Of a stretch of 60,000 bases of DNA, positions 23,293 to 35,200 are shown piece by piece (position 1 is the stretch's first letter; each line of letters opens with the position of its first letter). Below the pieces are notes generated by a model, which worked only from the letters and a program-made list of their open reading frames with translations, was not told the origin of the DNA and did no database searches. The stretch comes from Nymphaea colorata (Eukaryota; Streptophyta; Magnoliopsida; Nymphaeales; Nymphaeaceae), in assembly GCF_008831285.2 (NCBI RefSeq), contig NC_045147.1:4366001-4426000 (forward strand). Reading direction: 5' to 3'. The translations under genes were made by a program, and so were the position numbers.

Positions 23293-25200
23293 TCAAAGTG
23301 GATCTTCGCTACTTACCTCCTGAGAAGCGGTTGGGGAAGGATCATGAGAAGGGTCATGTCGACGTGTGTAGACCAGCGGAGGATCACGAAACTTGGACAC
23401 TACAACTGGAGAATCCCCAGAATGAGACTCATAAGGGAATGACTCCAAAGGAATAGGAGGAATAGGTAGTGGGTAAGATGACAATGGCATCTCAGTAGAG
23501 GTAGGTGAGGAACTATAATAAGGCTGAGACTCAAAGAATGTCACATCCGCACTGATATACTCCTTTTGAGTCAAGGGGTCAAAGCATTTGTAACTTTTAT
23601 GATTTCTGGAGTAGCCAATAAAGATACACTTAATGGCTTGGGCACCCAATTTATCACGTGTGGGTCTAAGTATGTGAACGAAGCATGTGCAACCAAATAC
23701 TTTGGGAGCTACTAGAAACAAGGATCGTTGTGGGTACACAAGTTTAATGGGAACCTTGTTGTCAATGGAGGATGAAGGTAAATGGTTGGTCAAGTAACAA
23801 GCAGTGAGGATGGCATCTCCCCAAAAATATGCAGGTAGATTAGTATGAAGCATTAGGGAGCGTGCCATATTTAAAAGTTGGCGATGTTTCCGCTCAGCTA
23901 CTCCATTTTGTTGGGAGGTATGGGGACAAGTAAATTGAAGAGAAATGTCATTATCATAGTAAAATTTCATTAAGGTAGATGTCTTGAACTCAAGAGCATT
24001 ATCAGTGCAAATGCTTTTAACAAGAATACCAAACTGGGTCTTTATTACAATAATAAGGTTCTTGAGAGTATATATGACCTCAAACCTTTCTTTCAAAAGA
24101 AAAACCCAAGTGACTCGAGAATAATCATCAACAATGACGACGAAATAACGAAATCTAGACCTACTAGCAACTCTGCTAGAACCCCACACATCAACATGAA
24201 GAAGATCAAATAGTCCACAACTGGACGGACTAAGACTCGATGAATAACTGCTATGGGTGTGCTTGCCAAGTTGACAAGCCTCACACTAGAACGACTCTGG
24301 AACTGATAGATGAGGAAGTAGGTGACGGAGCTTGGAGACAGATGGATGACCAAGTCTGAGATGCCACTGGAAGGAGGAGGACAATGAAGAAGTCGAGACG
24401 ACTACAATACCCACAGAATCAAACAGGAAGTAGATGCTTCCTTTCTCATAGCCTCCACCAATCGTCTTTCCAGTTTGCAAATCCTGAAATGAACATACAC
24501 CAGAGTCAAATGTAACACGACAATGTAAATCATTAATCAATTGTCCAACTGATAAAAGATTAGTTGGAAACTTAAGAGCATATAACACATTAGGAATTGT
24601 CATAGACTGAGAAATCTTAATATCTCCATAGCCCATAATATGAGACCATCTACCATCTGCAAGTCTCACATGACGTGTCTGAGGTAATGAGTGTAGCATG
24701 ATAAACATAGAAGGCCTATTACAAAAGTGTCTCGACTCCTGAATCAATAATTCAAGTAGTACATGTATCATGTGGAGCAGCATCAACGGACATAGCACTG
24801 TCTATCATAACTGTAGAGGCCTACAGTTGAGTAGATCTGTGTGCTAAGAACTCCTCATACTCTGACTTGTTGATATTCACAGTCACAGTCTCAGGATTGA
24901 AAGAAGGTAAAGACCCCTCTACTACTGATGAAGCTGCCTGGATAGATCCAATAGGAGACTATAATGAATTCTTGTCCTGCTTAGATGCAACACCTTTTCC
25001 TAGGGGTATAGCGGAAGGATGACCAAGCTTATCCTAACATCTGTCTTCCAACTTAGGAGCATCTAACTTTACAGTAGAGCCATAAAAAAAGAGATTGCCT
25101 GTGTTCTTATGCTCATATTGTGTCTCTGTCTTGCCTTCAATGGCCATAGTGCACGACTTGACAATGTGATCTTAATCTGGTTGCACTATGATACAATCAA
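23293..25200 (-). pseudogene. Copia-type retrotransposon pol fragment (protease, GAG-pre-integrase, integrase), broken
   Basis: Read on the - strand from about 25200 to 23293. First comes a half zinc-knuckle (DRC, a stop, then KLGHP) near 25050-25020. A protease-like IIDSG follows near 24745. Next is a GAG-pre-integrase block with VRLADGRWSHIMGYGDI, LLSVGQL and WHLRLGHPS. A CEACQLGKHTH motif follows, then an integrase core with VDDYSRVTWVFLL, TDN and QQNGVAERKHR, the expected Asp, Asp and Glu positions of a Copia integrase. An in-frame TAG at 24286-24284 separates the two longest open stretches, and several more stops lie above 24798. The reading ends after a Pro/Ser-rich linker at 23293. No reverse transcriptase or RNase H follows, so the 3' half is missing. 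The order PR-IN (before RT) is diagnostic of Copia. Confidence 0.93.
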
Positions 25201-25242
25201 GAGTATAGCATGCAGCAATCAACTTGAGAAAACTTAGGCAGC

Positions 25243-25244
<2 letters not shown>

Positions 25245-25277
<33 letters not shown>
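25245..25277. repeat. (AT)n microsatellite inside the Copia remnant
   Basis: About 16 AT repeats between the pol remnant and the 120-bp repeats of the leader/gag region. Confidence 0.95.
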
Positions 25278-25278
<1 letters not shown>

Positions 25279-25330
25279 TTGCACCAAAAGCAGTCCTTAA
25301 AAAGAATTTTTGTGAACTTGCTGCTCAGTA

Positions 25331-25596
25331 AATCAGTCCACCAATCACAGCAATCAATAAATGAACAAGAATATACAAACTTCTTGTTCAAAACAGGCCA
25401 CCAGACTTCTACCTATCCACATATGCATATAAAAATAACTTTGTTGTTCAAATCAGTCTAACAATCACAACAATCAATAAATGAACAGGAATATATGAAC
25501 TTATGAACTTGTTGTTCAAAACAGTCCACCAGGCTTCTACATGTCCACATATGCATATAAAAAACTTTGTTGTTCCAAATCAGTCCACCAGATTAT
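25331..25596. repeat. 120-bp tandem repeat (two copies and a partial third) in the Copia gag/leader region
   Basis: aatcagtccaccaatcacag starts at 25331, a close copy starts at 25451 and a third partial copy at 25578. Periods are 120 and 127 bp; the second copy carries an extra acttatgaactt duplication. Shared inner text includes caatcaataaatgaaca and ccacatatgcatataaaaa. It lies where a Copia gag gene would be expected, and no gag reading frame can be made out. Confidence 0.9.
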
Positions 25597-26080
25597 AAAA
25601 CAGACATTCAATCTGATAAAAAAATATGCCCAATGTGTAGCTACTCCACTTGCAGCCACTTTTCCACAGTCATCAAAAATATGATAAGAATATGGTCCAC
25701 GTGCATTTAATCTTCCACGAGCCCAGATCTGAACTGAATCCACATGCAGCTACGCTTCCCATGAGCCTAGATCTGAATAATAATGGAGTCCATGTGCTGC
25801 TATTCATCCACGAAGCTAGATCTGACTTACAACTTTCCACTACAACTCCCACGCAGTTGCTTACGCTCCACTACATCCACGTTGGGGACCTAATCACAAA
25901 TACCTCTCACATGTGATTAGGTTCCCCTTTCACGCTGCTTCACTATCTTTGGATAAGTAGAGAGAAGAGAGAAAGGAAGGATAGAGGAAGAGATGAAGTG
26001 GGAAGAGATGGGAGAGGAAGAGGAGAAGGGGTCACCGGAAAATCACGACAGCCACCGGCGGAGAAGGGTGGAGATCGCCG

Positions 26081-26092
26081 GCTCTGATACCA
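26081..26092 (-). other. Retrotransposon primer-binding site (tRNA-iMet)
   Basis: gctctgatacca on the + strand, that is tggtatcagagc on the - strand. This is the 12-base complement of the plant initiator tRNA-Met 3' end used to prime many Copia elements. It directly abuts the LTR end at 26093. Confidence 0.93.
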
Positions 26093-26286
26093 TGTTACAG
26101 CCGGCATCCTTAGAGAGAGAAAACGTAACTTCATTCACTAACCCTAATCTCCATAATAAAGAGATTAGGGATGAAGAGAGATTTACAAAGTACATCAACA
26201 GAAAATAGAAAAATGTTTAAAGAGACCTCCTAACTATTAAATATTGCAAAAAACCACCTAGAAACATAAACTCTTCTAATTCAACA
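26093..26286 (-). repeat. Copia 5' LTR, 194 bp
   Basis: Bounded by the primer-binding site on one side. On the element strand it starts tgttgaattagaagag (from 26286) and ends gccggctgtaaca (at 26093), so it has TG...CA ends and a TGTT/AACA inverted terminus. The outer end is chosen by that motif, not by alignment to a second LTR. It contains gagattagggttagtgaatg, near an imperfect inverted repeat at 26140-26172. Confidence 0.78.
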
Positions 26287-26370
26287 AATATATATAGCTC
26301 AAAAATAAAAAGTCTGTGATCTAAAATGGAAAGCTATAAATGCATCCAAATAGGTTAATCATCAAAAATT

Positions 26371-26870
26371 AAGAAGTACATGCCCCAATATCCACCCTTC
26401 AAACAACTACAAAGCATAACATTGAAAGATTGTCAAAAGGAATCAATTGGACAACTCAATGGGGCTACAAACAAAAAAATTCAGGCAAAAAAATCGACAT
26501 ACTTTTCCCCAAAATTGGATACTAAAGCAATATAGGTATGTGATATAGTCATTAGCATGATAAATACAAAAGGCATCTCAACATCATGCATGTTAACCTA
26601 TAAGTGCAATCAAAATATGGTCCATCTCATGCAAGCTAAGAAGTACGCAACTCAATGTCCACCATTTGATTAATTATCCAAAGCATAACATCAAAAGATT
26701 GTTCCAAAAACAGTTGGAACACCTCTATTCAGCTATGTACAAGGAAATTATGCAGAGAATTTTTGAAACATTTTTCTCCATAATTAGATAAATAAGACAA
26801 AATAAGTTTATGATATAGTCATTATAAATTACCATAAACATAAAGAGTATGCCACTAGAAAATATTGTTT
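26371..26870. repeat. Diverged direct duplication, 267-bp period
   Basis: The unit starting aagaagtac(a/g) occurs at 26371 and 26638. Both copies carry caaagcataacat(t/c)(g/a)aaagattg, then tatgtgatatagtcatta-like text (26533 and about 26809). Identity is moderate. No coding content is seen. Confidence 0.75.
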
Positions 26871-28380
26871 GCACTTATGCGCAAAACTGCTTATAGGCAA
26901 CCGCTTCAGTTTCATTTGTTAGGAGAATATCATCACATGCAAAGAGAGGGAAAAAAAGGAACATACATGGGATAATCCCCAGATCTAGTAGACATAGAGA
27001 TGGAAACAAGACATGCATGTTAGAATTTGGTGCCTTGTGAGTTTTGAAAAGTATGACATTGAGCATGGCCATTCAAATATTATTAGCTCAAAGAAATGAA
27101 GCATAAATGTTGTCTTTGATTGAAATGTTGTGAAAATAACTTTAAATGATTAAAACTGAAAAGCTTGGACAATAGAGACGAGTTGAAACTGAAAAGTGCT
27201 GTAACCAATAAAGAGTCACTAAAAAACATAAAAGTAAATAAGCAATAGAAATTTAATAATGAAAAAAGGAAATAAATTTGAAAAGGTGATAAGATAAACA
27301 TATCTTTTGATAGTGTCCCTATAGTGCTTGTGTATTAAGATATAATATGTCATTGTAATAACAACAAAACCAGACAGTGGCTATCATAGCAATGCGGAGG
27401 AACTCCAAGGCTGGTTTTGTCAAGAAAAGTTGTTCAAAACGGCTACTATTGTTGTCAGATGGAATATTTCAAGAAAAAAATGCAGATGTCAAAGGCACAC
27501 ATGATAGAGAATGGAAAAAATCTTCTAGTATGTGAGTAAAACTACCTTTGTGCATCATAAAAGAGAACATGTTGGTTCCTTCCTGTTGAGGTCTTGTAAC
27601 ATGTTGGGCAAATGTGTGGGTAAGTCTTGCTTAATGGGAATGCAGCAAAAATGCATTTTGCAGCCTCAGTTTGCCCTTTCTTGAACATGATTGATTAATC
27701 ATTCCAAATATGCCCATAGGAAAGAAGATTTGCAGTTACAGAATACCCATGAAGAATATGAAAAACATGAATAAAACTGGAATGATATACTTTTTCAAGA
27801 AACTGTAGTACAAGGTTGTCGAATCTAAAAGCAGCATTCACAATCATTGAATATTTCTTGTAAACAATTGTTTGACCTAAATTGAACAAATCACGAAAAT
27901 AAATGTTTTATATGACTTGGTTCACCAAATGAGTCAGTGAACAAAACACTTTTGTCACATGAAATGAAAAACATGTATAATCATGAAAGAAATATCACAC
28001 CTTTAAAGTCGACAAAAAAAATCATCATTAAATATCACATATTCTCAAATTTAAATATGCATATACTCTAGATTTTTGATCTTGTAGCTTTGCTTCAAAA
28101 TCATTCATTGACCATCCTATTCATAAGGTGACCCTAAAAGGAAAAAATCATTAAATGACAATAAAAAAATGTATAATTGATATCAAACTGTGTATATATC
28201 ATACAAGTTAAAATGCCATTAATTAAATAATACCTATGATGCATGAAAATTACTTCCATGCATGCCTCATATCACCAAAATTTCTTGAAACTTGCTTGTA
28301 ATTGTCAATTTTCTATTGCTAGTTGTTCATTATCTTTTGGAGCATCAAGTTCTCAATCATCTTTGTTGCTGTCATAGATG
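26871..28380. other. Intergenic, nothing recognised
   Basis: AT-rich sequence, possibly the non-coding 3' end of the CACTA element to its right or older insertions. cactagaaaa at 26852 resembles a CACTA terminus, but no matching partner was found. Confidence 0.4.
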
Positions 28381-28389
28381 ATTTTAATT

Positions 28390-29430
28390 CAATCTTGGTT
28401 GGATGTGAGCAAAAAAAGTCCCAATGAGTGGGACCCAATTCATAATTGTGATACAACCACGTTCTGTTTCTCCAATAAATTGTGCAAAAATATTATCATC
28501 AATCATATTTGATCGTCGATCTAAATGAGCTCAGCACTTCATGAATTCACATGTGCAAAGAATTTTTCCAACATAAAGTACCATTAGACATGGATATAAA
28601 TAGATCGAATAAGTTGACATGCTTATAGCTATTTGAGCAGATCTTGGATCAATGTATTTTCCATTCCTTGTATGTGTTCTCATAAAAACTTCAATTCTAC
28701 TTGGCTCTGATCCATCTTCATTCTCTACCTCTAACATATAAGAACACAAAGTAATGTTCTTTTAAAATAATGAATAAATAGCTACATAAAATATAAAGCT
28801 TCATAAACTTCATCAATTACCATTTTTTCATAAACACATGTAAGACTTTTGCTTCTCATGGTATGAGGATATTTTTTCTTTGCACAACTATCTTTATTTT
28901 TCTTATAGTTTCTTCAATTAAAAAAGAAAACATCATGTTAATAGTATATATTGTATAAGTAAATATAAATGCACTTATTATACCTTTCTTTCATTAGATT
29001 TCCAAAATTCTATAAGCACAGCCCACAACCCTAGGGTCACAATCCTTAAGTTGGCCTTTATATCTCTATGAATGTCAAAGTGTTCTCTTTTAAGTATGCA
29101 CTGCTCTCTCCATTGCTTTCCAAGAGTTTTATGCATCCACCTCTTAGTAGACTTATGAGTCTTAGATTTTTACTGCACAATAAAAATTAAGAAACATTTA
29201 TTTAAAATAAAAAACATCTATAAAATCATAAAGATGTACCTTGACACAATGTTTTATGCCTCTTTTGTAGCTCTTTCGCATCTCCTTCCAAGTTTTGTAT
29301 GTAAGAGTTGCTAAGCGGCTCTCTCGTATAAGGAGTCCCATATACTTGGATAGTGTTCTTGTATTTCCACCAATATGTTAACCAAGGTAATCGTGGTGAA
29401 CCTTAAGTTTTTCACCATCATGCAACTTCA
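28390..29430 (-). pseudogene. CACTA (En/Spm, Ptta) transposase_24-domain gene fragment, spliced and broken
   Basis: On the - strand, from about 29425 downward: GEKLKVHHDYLG, a stop where the family has Q, then GGNTRTLSKYMGLLIRESRL and ATLTYKTWKEMRKSYK. This is the usual 'pvG.n..k.s..lG.lvR...la.l.y..Wr.m' pattern. Next comes a block ending WAVLIEFWKSNERK (about 28991). After an intron-like gap (GT at about 28988, acceptor at about 28904) the frame reopens as KNKDSCAKKKYPHTMRSKSL. A second gap (about 28821-28735) leads to VENEDGSEPSRIEVFMRTHT and then GKYIDPRSA. A last piece near 28480-28430 reads IFAQFIGETERGC. These follow the plant Ptta/En/Spm family (Pfam PF03004 as I recall it) in order. 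At least one nonsense change (CAA to TAA at about 29381) and later stops make it non-functional. Confidence 0.87.
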
Positions 29431-29999
29431 TTATGTTCAAACTACAAATAGGTTCACATTTTCTTTTCTCTTGAGTGTCTTACTTTGTGCATATAATACT
29501 GATGATAATAATATCAATATAAACAAATATGAGAAAGACAATCATTAGTAATAATTTACAAGAATCAAGTCATAATTAAGCATACAAATAGATGAAGATC
29601 TACCATGGGCTGCTTCTATAATAGGGACAATTGAGGTTTTCAGTTTACACACATCTAGGCTGGGAACTTGATATTGAAATTAATCATATGAGGAATCATC
29701 TAAATGTTGATTAAACAAATATGAAGGATTCCCTAAAAAATGACTTCAATCATATAAGCATGGTATATAAAAAAAAAAAAAACATAAACAACACAAAACA
29801 AAAGCTAAAGTAATTGATAGTAACAAGTCTTATATTGACAAGATATTAAACATTCATTCAATAAGGTATTTGACAAGATCAAGATCATTCAATATTTTCA
29901 ACGTCTCCAAATTATTCACTAAAAACAAAATTTTTAACTATAATCAATGAAATCGCTTAGATAAAAGAGTTGTTCTTCTTGGGATGCCAACATAAAAGG

Positions 30000-30300
30000 C
30001 TAGTCACCCATACAAGTGTGAAATTCAAAGGATGAAAATCATCTCATCCTTTTTTGTGACCCTATTATGTGACCCAGAAGCACCAAACAATTCACACTTG
30101 AATAGTTCGTACTTCATCTTGGCACTTCATTCTAATTCAATATTGTCCTTCAGGATAACATAATAAGTAACATCTCCACACACAAAATGTTTATCTTTAG
30201 CACTCGAAAAACTCAACGTTTGGGTAGTGACAACAATTCTACTATTTTGAGTTTTTCTATTTAATTTGCTATATTTTGTGGGGATCTAAATCCATTAATG
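30000..30300 (-). pseudogene. CACTA transposon DUF4216-like fragment
   Basis: On the - strand: TQNSRIVVTTQTLSFSSAKD, then VCGDVTYYVILKDNIELE, a stop, and KMKYELFKCELFGASG. This is the 'NSGV.v.a.t..fasa.D...GdvtYYg.L.dIiEL.Y' signature of the DUF4216 domain that follows DUF4218 in CACTA transposases. Several stops are present. Confidence 0.85.
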
Positions 30301-30479
30301 ATGAACCCACTAAATCATTTTGCAATTCTACGTGGGTATTAAGAGAGTGACACAAGTTCTTCAGTTACTTTATTGGTTCCAATTGCATGCAATTTTTGAA
30401 CTTACATGATGAAAATGTTAATTAATAAAAATTTGACATGTTTATTGGTAATTTTGTTACATATGTCATATATTACTTA

Positions 30480-30930
30480 CATGCATTTCAAACCAATCAA
30501 CAAATGAATTTTTTGTGAATGTTTTGGATGTTCCTTTGATATTGCATTCTTAATGATTGAAGGTATTTCTTGCATAAATATTAACATGCTCAACAAATGC
30601 TGATGTCTAACTTGATAGTTGATATGAGAATGTAAATTTGTTGGCAACATGTGACTTACATAATGATGGTGCAACAAAAGCACTATTAAATAGCATGTAT
30701 TGATGTATTTGTCTCATTGAAGTGTTGTGTAATGTGAAAATCTCATTTTTTTCTAGCACATGCCATCATCATAATACCATAAAAGCTCCATTTACTTTTA
30801 CAGATTTAACATCATCATCTCTTTTTGACTGGTTGAATCTTGTTTGAATACTCTTCAAATACCTAAAACAAAATGTTAAGCACTCCTCAGCTAAATATCC
30901 TTCAGCAAAAAAAAAGGTTCATTTGTAAGA
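30480..30930 (-). pseudogene. CACTA transposon DUF4218-like (tnp2 C-terminal) fragment
   Basis: On the - strand: AEGYLAEECLTFCFRYLKSI with TRFNQSKRDDD, then HQYMLFNSAFVAPSLCKSHV, and later SFVDWFEMHV. This follows the 'SIAEGYIAEECLTFCSRYL.g..TrfNrp.rndd' and 'h.YvL.N...v.py...H' pattern of plant CACTA tnp2-type transposases. Stops interrupt it in several places. The upstream catalytic part (tnp2 core) was not found to the right of 30930, so only the C-terminal part remains. Confidence 0.87.
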
Positions 30931-32280
30931 CATACTTCCGTACCAATTTTTAGCCCAATCAAATGTCCAGCTTAGAGTTTAAGTTGTCTTATTAAAATAT
31001 GTGTTTTGTTAATTTCTAGTTTTTTTTCATATTTGTCATAGGTTAGCAACTGTGTTTTTTCAGTTCTAGATTTCAAAACTTACTAATTGGAACTTTTTTA
31101 TGCATATTGCAAGAGTCTATCCATGAAATTGCAGGTAATATTAAGGTTGTTTAATTTGTTTCCTACCATCCCAAAGTAAGTTGTTTGTTATTGTTATTTG
31201 TTCATAAAAGGACTGATTTTCCAATTCCTTCACTTGGGTAGTTTTTTGAATGAGTTAGAGGCATGCTGAGGTTGCTAGGGGGTGGTTGGGCTGGGACCAT
31301 TGAGATGGATGACCCAATGATTTATTGAGGTCACTTTCTGGTGGGGTGAGGTGGGGTGGAATTAGTTGCTGGTAGATTGAGGCGACTAAGGGAGGATGGT
31401 GATGGTATATTCGGGTCCCTAGAAAATGACTATGGTAAACTCAAAATGCCAGAGGGCCTTGATAGATGGATGCCATTAGGAGACACTTCTTTTTAGGAAC
31501 AATGAGCCTGGATTGAAAAAGTGTGTAACATGAACTTTTGTCACTTCCCACCATCACTTTCAATACCCTAATGCAATCATTGCCAATAGTAGGTATAGTA
31601 ATCAGGTAAATATCATCCCTTGTGTATGGAGTAACTTGAACACCTCCTTGGATCTAGTTCTCTAACTACTCTGAAAACAAAACAATTTGTTGTACATCAT
31701 GATGCCCACGACTATTCTTTGTTCTTTTATGAGGCTCAGCTTCGAAGTCACTTGTTCCAACCAGCTAGCATAAGTACTTGGCTACTATGTTACATCTCCA
31801 TCTCATTCTTGCACAATAGCCAAATATCCAATGGGATATTCTTTGTAGCCGCAATGCCTTATCCATGTGTCGATGTTCCTTGACCTCGTGTGGTCTCCAC
31901 TATGGTTCAATAGGAAAAAATGTAAACCTTGTATAAGACATAATTCAATTAACATACATCTTGTGGCCTCAAATAATCTATAATGATGTCAGCTATATTA
32001 GCTTGCACATAATTCTTGTCTTTTACATCTTATTTGGTGATCTTTGAGAATTTGCTTGTAAAAGGACAACTAACGGGACCTCAAGAGTAAGCGTGCTCCC
32101 ATAACCAAACCTACACAAAAAAAGATGGCATTTGTGCAATGCTCTTACATTGTAGTGATCAAATTCAATGGACAAAAAGACAACTTAAACTATGTACTTA
32201 CATGTACGAATGGCCAAAACTCTTCACGGATGAGCCTCCTTCATGTGGTAGAGCTGGTTATATAAGTGGCAAGCTCAGGG
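30931..32280. other. Intergenic, nothing recognised
   Basis: It includes a G-rich stretch at about 31255-31400 on the + strand (gggtggttgggctggg, ggtggggtgaggtggggtgg). The rest is AT-rich. No domain is recognisable in any of the short frames I read. Confidence 0.4.
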
Positions 32281-35200
32281 ACCCCCAAGATATGAGCCCA
32301 TTTGTTCAATGTATTTGATGAATTACATCTAGTTTGAACTTATTCAATAGCTAGGATTGTTGCTTATTAGATACAAACCAAAACAATAAAGAACAAAACT
32401 TTTAATCTCTTGATCAATTGCAATTGATGAGATACCAAAACCCATTTGTTACCTATTTCTCTCATAGATGAGATACCTTCATCATCATGAAATTATCTTG
32501 ACTCGGAAAATAGTTAATTCATTCTCCCCTTATCATGCCTAGCAAGCTACATTTGCAGTTTCTAGTGTAGCTCAAGCTTCTAAGCATAGGTACTTTATGG
32601 CATTTTAGACTCATTATTCTTGTAACATTTCAACATTATTGTGGTACCAAAATTCCAAACTACAATGTGTTGATCTGGCAGTTCCCCTTCTTGATTAGTG
32701 CATTCATCATCATCCAACAGATCTTGAAATGGCCATTGTTGAGAATCCTATATAAGTGCAAGCTCCTCAGTTGCTCCTTTTAGAAGTTGCTCAATTGATC
32801 ATAACAATTGAGAACCATGCAACATTGACAATGACTGAAACTTTTACTTGAACACCATAACCAATAAGTAAACTTCCACAAAATTTATAATAAAAGCATT
32901 AGTTTGAATATCAAGACGTCTGATTAGAATTGCTATCTAGACATATCCCACATAAATTGCGCTCAATTCCTCTGTATAGTGAGTTGCTATGTAGAAAATT
33001 CTATAGAGGCCCTTCCTTTTACCTTGCTCATGCTTCTTTCATTATCCATCTCTTGCATATGATGCAATACCTTCATGTGATAATCTAGCATTCAAATACA
33101 CACATTATGTGTGAATAGCTGCATACATCTTACCAAATATGATTCAGCCTCTCTTCCTTTATCCTCACCCTCATGGCGGTCCCCCAATCATTTGAATTTG
33201 CTTGCTCAATGTCTTTGATGAATTGCATTTACCTTGAACTTATTTGGTAGCTAGAATTGTCATTCATTAGATACAAACCAAAATAGTAAAGAACAAAACA
33301 TCTAATGGCTTGATCAACTGTTGTTGATAGGATAGCACAATTGTTTGTTATCCATTTCTCTCATAGACAAGAGACCTTCTTCATCATGGAATTACCTTCA
33401 TTGGGAAAATAGTTGTTTCATTCTTTCTTTCATAGCGATAATAAAATTCCGAAACTATAATGTGTTGATATGGAAGTTCCACTTATTGATTAGCACATTT
33501 ATCATGATTCAATAGACCTCAAAATTTGTTGTCAAAAATCCCCATCGAAGTGTGCACTCCTAAGTCACTAGTTCTAGAAGTTGCTCAATTGATCATATCA
33601 GTTAAGAACTAAGCAACAATAACAATGGCTAAAACTTTTAGTTGTGTAACAATAATATCTAGGTAAATTTCTACAAAACATATAATAAAATCACCATTTT
33701 GAATATCATGAATGTCTTGTCATTGGATAGAATAGCTATCCAAACGAAGCCCGCATTGAGAAATAAAATAAATCACCCTCAGTTCCTATCTAGAGTGAAT
33801 TGCTATGTAGAAATTTTCACCCTATGAAGGCCCTTACTTTTATTGTTGTAACATATTCTTTAGTAGCAACCCCACCCAAACTAGGCTCGAAACCCTGATG
33901 GATGCCAGTCCACCTTGTAGCTGTTTCAATTTTAGCCTAAAAGAGGCTAGCAACAGGACAACCAATCACTAAACGACCCCTTTGATATGCCCTTGGATAT
34001 CAATCACAATCTTCAATACAGGCCTAAACTTCTCAAAGTGGGATGATACAAACCATGCCCCTTAAGGCACATGCCTCTATATGTGGAACCCCAATTCTGA
34101 GTGTTGAACCATGCTTTGACACCACTATAATGACCTCTCTCACATCGGGCTCAAGCCAACGATCCCAACCCATCCCTTAGCAATTTTAGTTCTAGCCTGA
34201 AAAAAACTAGGAACCAGAACAACTAATCACTTAACAACCACCAATATAAGCATTTGAAAATCTCTCACAATCAGTGCACATCCATTTGAACTATCTACCT
34301 TTTGTGATTTATTATGAGATATATTATATATATTCTCTTTCTAGAGCTTAATGGAATTTAACAAAGCCAAGTCTGCTTGACTTTAGTTCAACTTGTTTAC
34401 GTGAACGAGATAATCTCTTAACTCAAACTCTACTTGTTTATTAAATAAGTCGAGCTGGAGTTAGCTCGACTTGTTGAGCAGCTCTAGTATATATCTTGAA
34501 CTTATTTGATAGTTAGAATTGTCACTCATTAGACACAAACCAAAACAAAAGAGAACAAAACTTCTAATATCTTGATCAGTTGTCATTGATAGGATATCAT
34601 GACTATTTGTTACCTATTTCTCTCATAGATGTGAGACCTTCTTCATCATAGAATTATCTTTCTTGGGAAAATAGTTGCCTCATTCTTTATTTATCATGCC
34701 AACTGGCTACACTTGTTGCTTTATTGCAAGGACACTTTTTTGGCACTTCCAACCCCTAATTCTTGTAACATCTTCCAGCATCATAGTGATATCAAAAGCC
34801 CTAAATTGCAAGGTGTTGATATGGAAGTTCCTCTTCTTAATCAGCACACATGTCATCATCTAGAGACATCGAGGGGGCCCTTCGTTGAGAATCCCACCAA
34901 AGTGCATACTCCTCAGTCGCACATTTTGGATGTTGCTTTGTTGATCAAACCAATTAAGAACCAACCAATACTAATAGTGGCTGAAAACTTTTACTTGAAC
35001 ACAATAATCTTTAGGTGATCTTCTACAAAACTTATAATAAAATCACTAGTTTGAAAATCAAAATGTTGTCTTCACATTGAATACATTGCTATTTGTATAC
35101 CACATTGAGATACAAAATAATTTGCTCTTAGTTTCTGTCTATAATGACTTGTTATGTAGAAATTCTTACACTATGGACACCCTTCCCTTCCGTTTGTTGT

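Larger units (their letters stand above)
23293..26286 (-). mobile_element. Truncated Ty1/Copia LTR retrotransposon
   Basis: The parts are in the order of a - strand element: LTR (26286-26093), primer-binding site (26092-26081), leader/gag region with tandem repeats (26080-25200), then protease and integrase (25200-23293). The element stops before reverse transcriptase. No second LTR with the ctctctaaggatgccggctg end was seen to the left, so the 3' part was deleted or replaced. The 1-kb dispersed repeat at 22175-23200 abuts the break. A 5-bp target duplication cannot be tested because one end is missing; aatat follows the LTR at 26287-26291. Confidence 0.88.
28390..30930 (-). mobile_element. 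Decayed CACTA (En/Spm) DNA transposon, 3' portion
   Basis: DUF4218, DUF4216 and transposase_24 segments follow one another on the - strand in the order usual for plant CACTA elements. Neither the TIRs (CACTA...TAGTG) nor 3-bp target duplications could be paired, and the tnp2 catalytic core is absent, so the true ends are unknown. The element is inactive. Confidence 0.85.

Noticed and set aside
26852-26861. cactagaaaa as left terminus of the CACTA element
   Set aside because: No convincing inverted partner with a 3-bp duplication was found; tttctagtg at 32567 lies inside the 0.9-kb array and matches only a few bases.
34100-34150. tttgacaccactataatgacc as a primer-binding site or SINE box
   Set aside because: It resembles the complement of tggtatcagagc only partly, with no LTR end beside it and no correctly spaced B-box.
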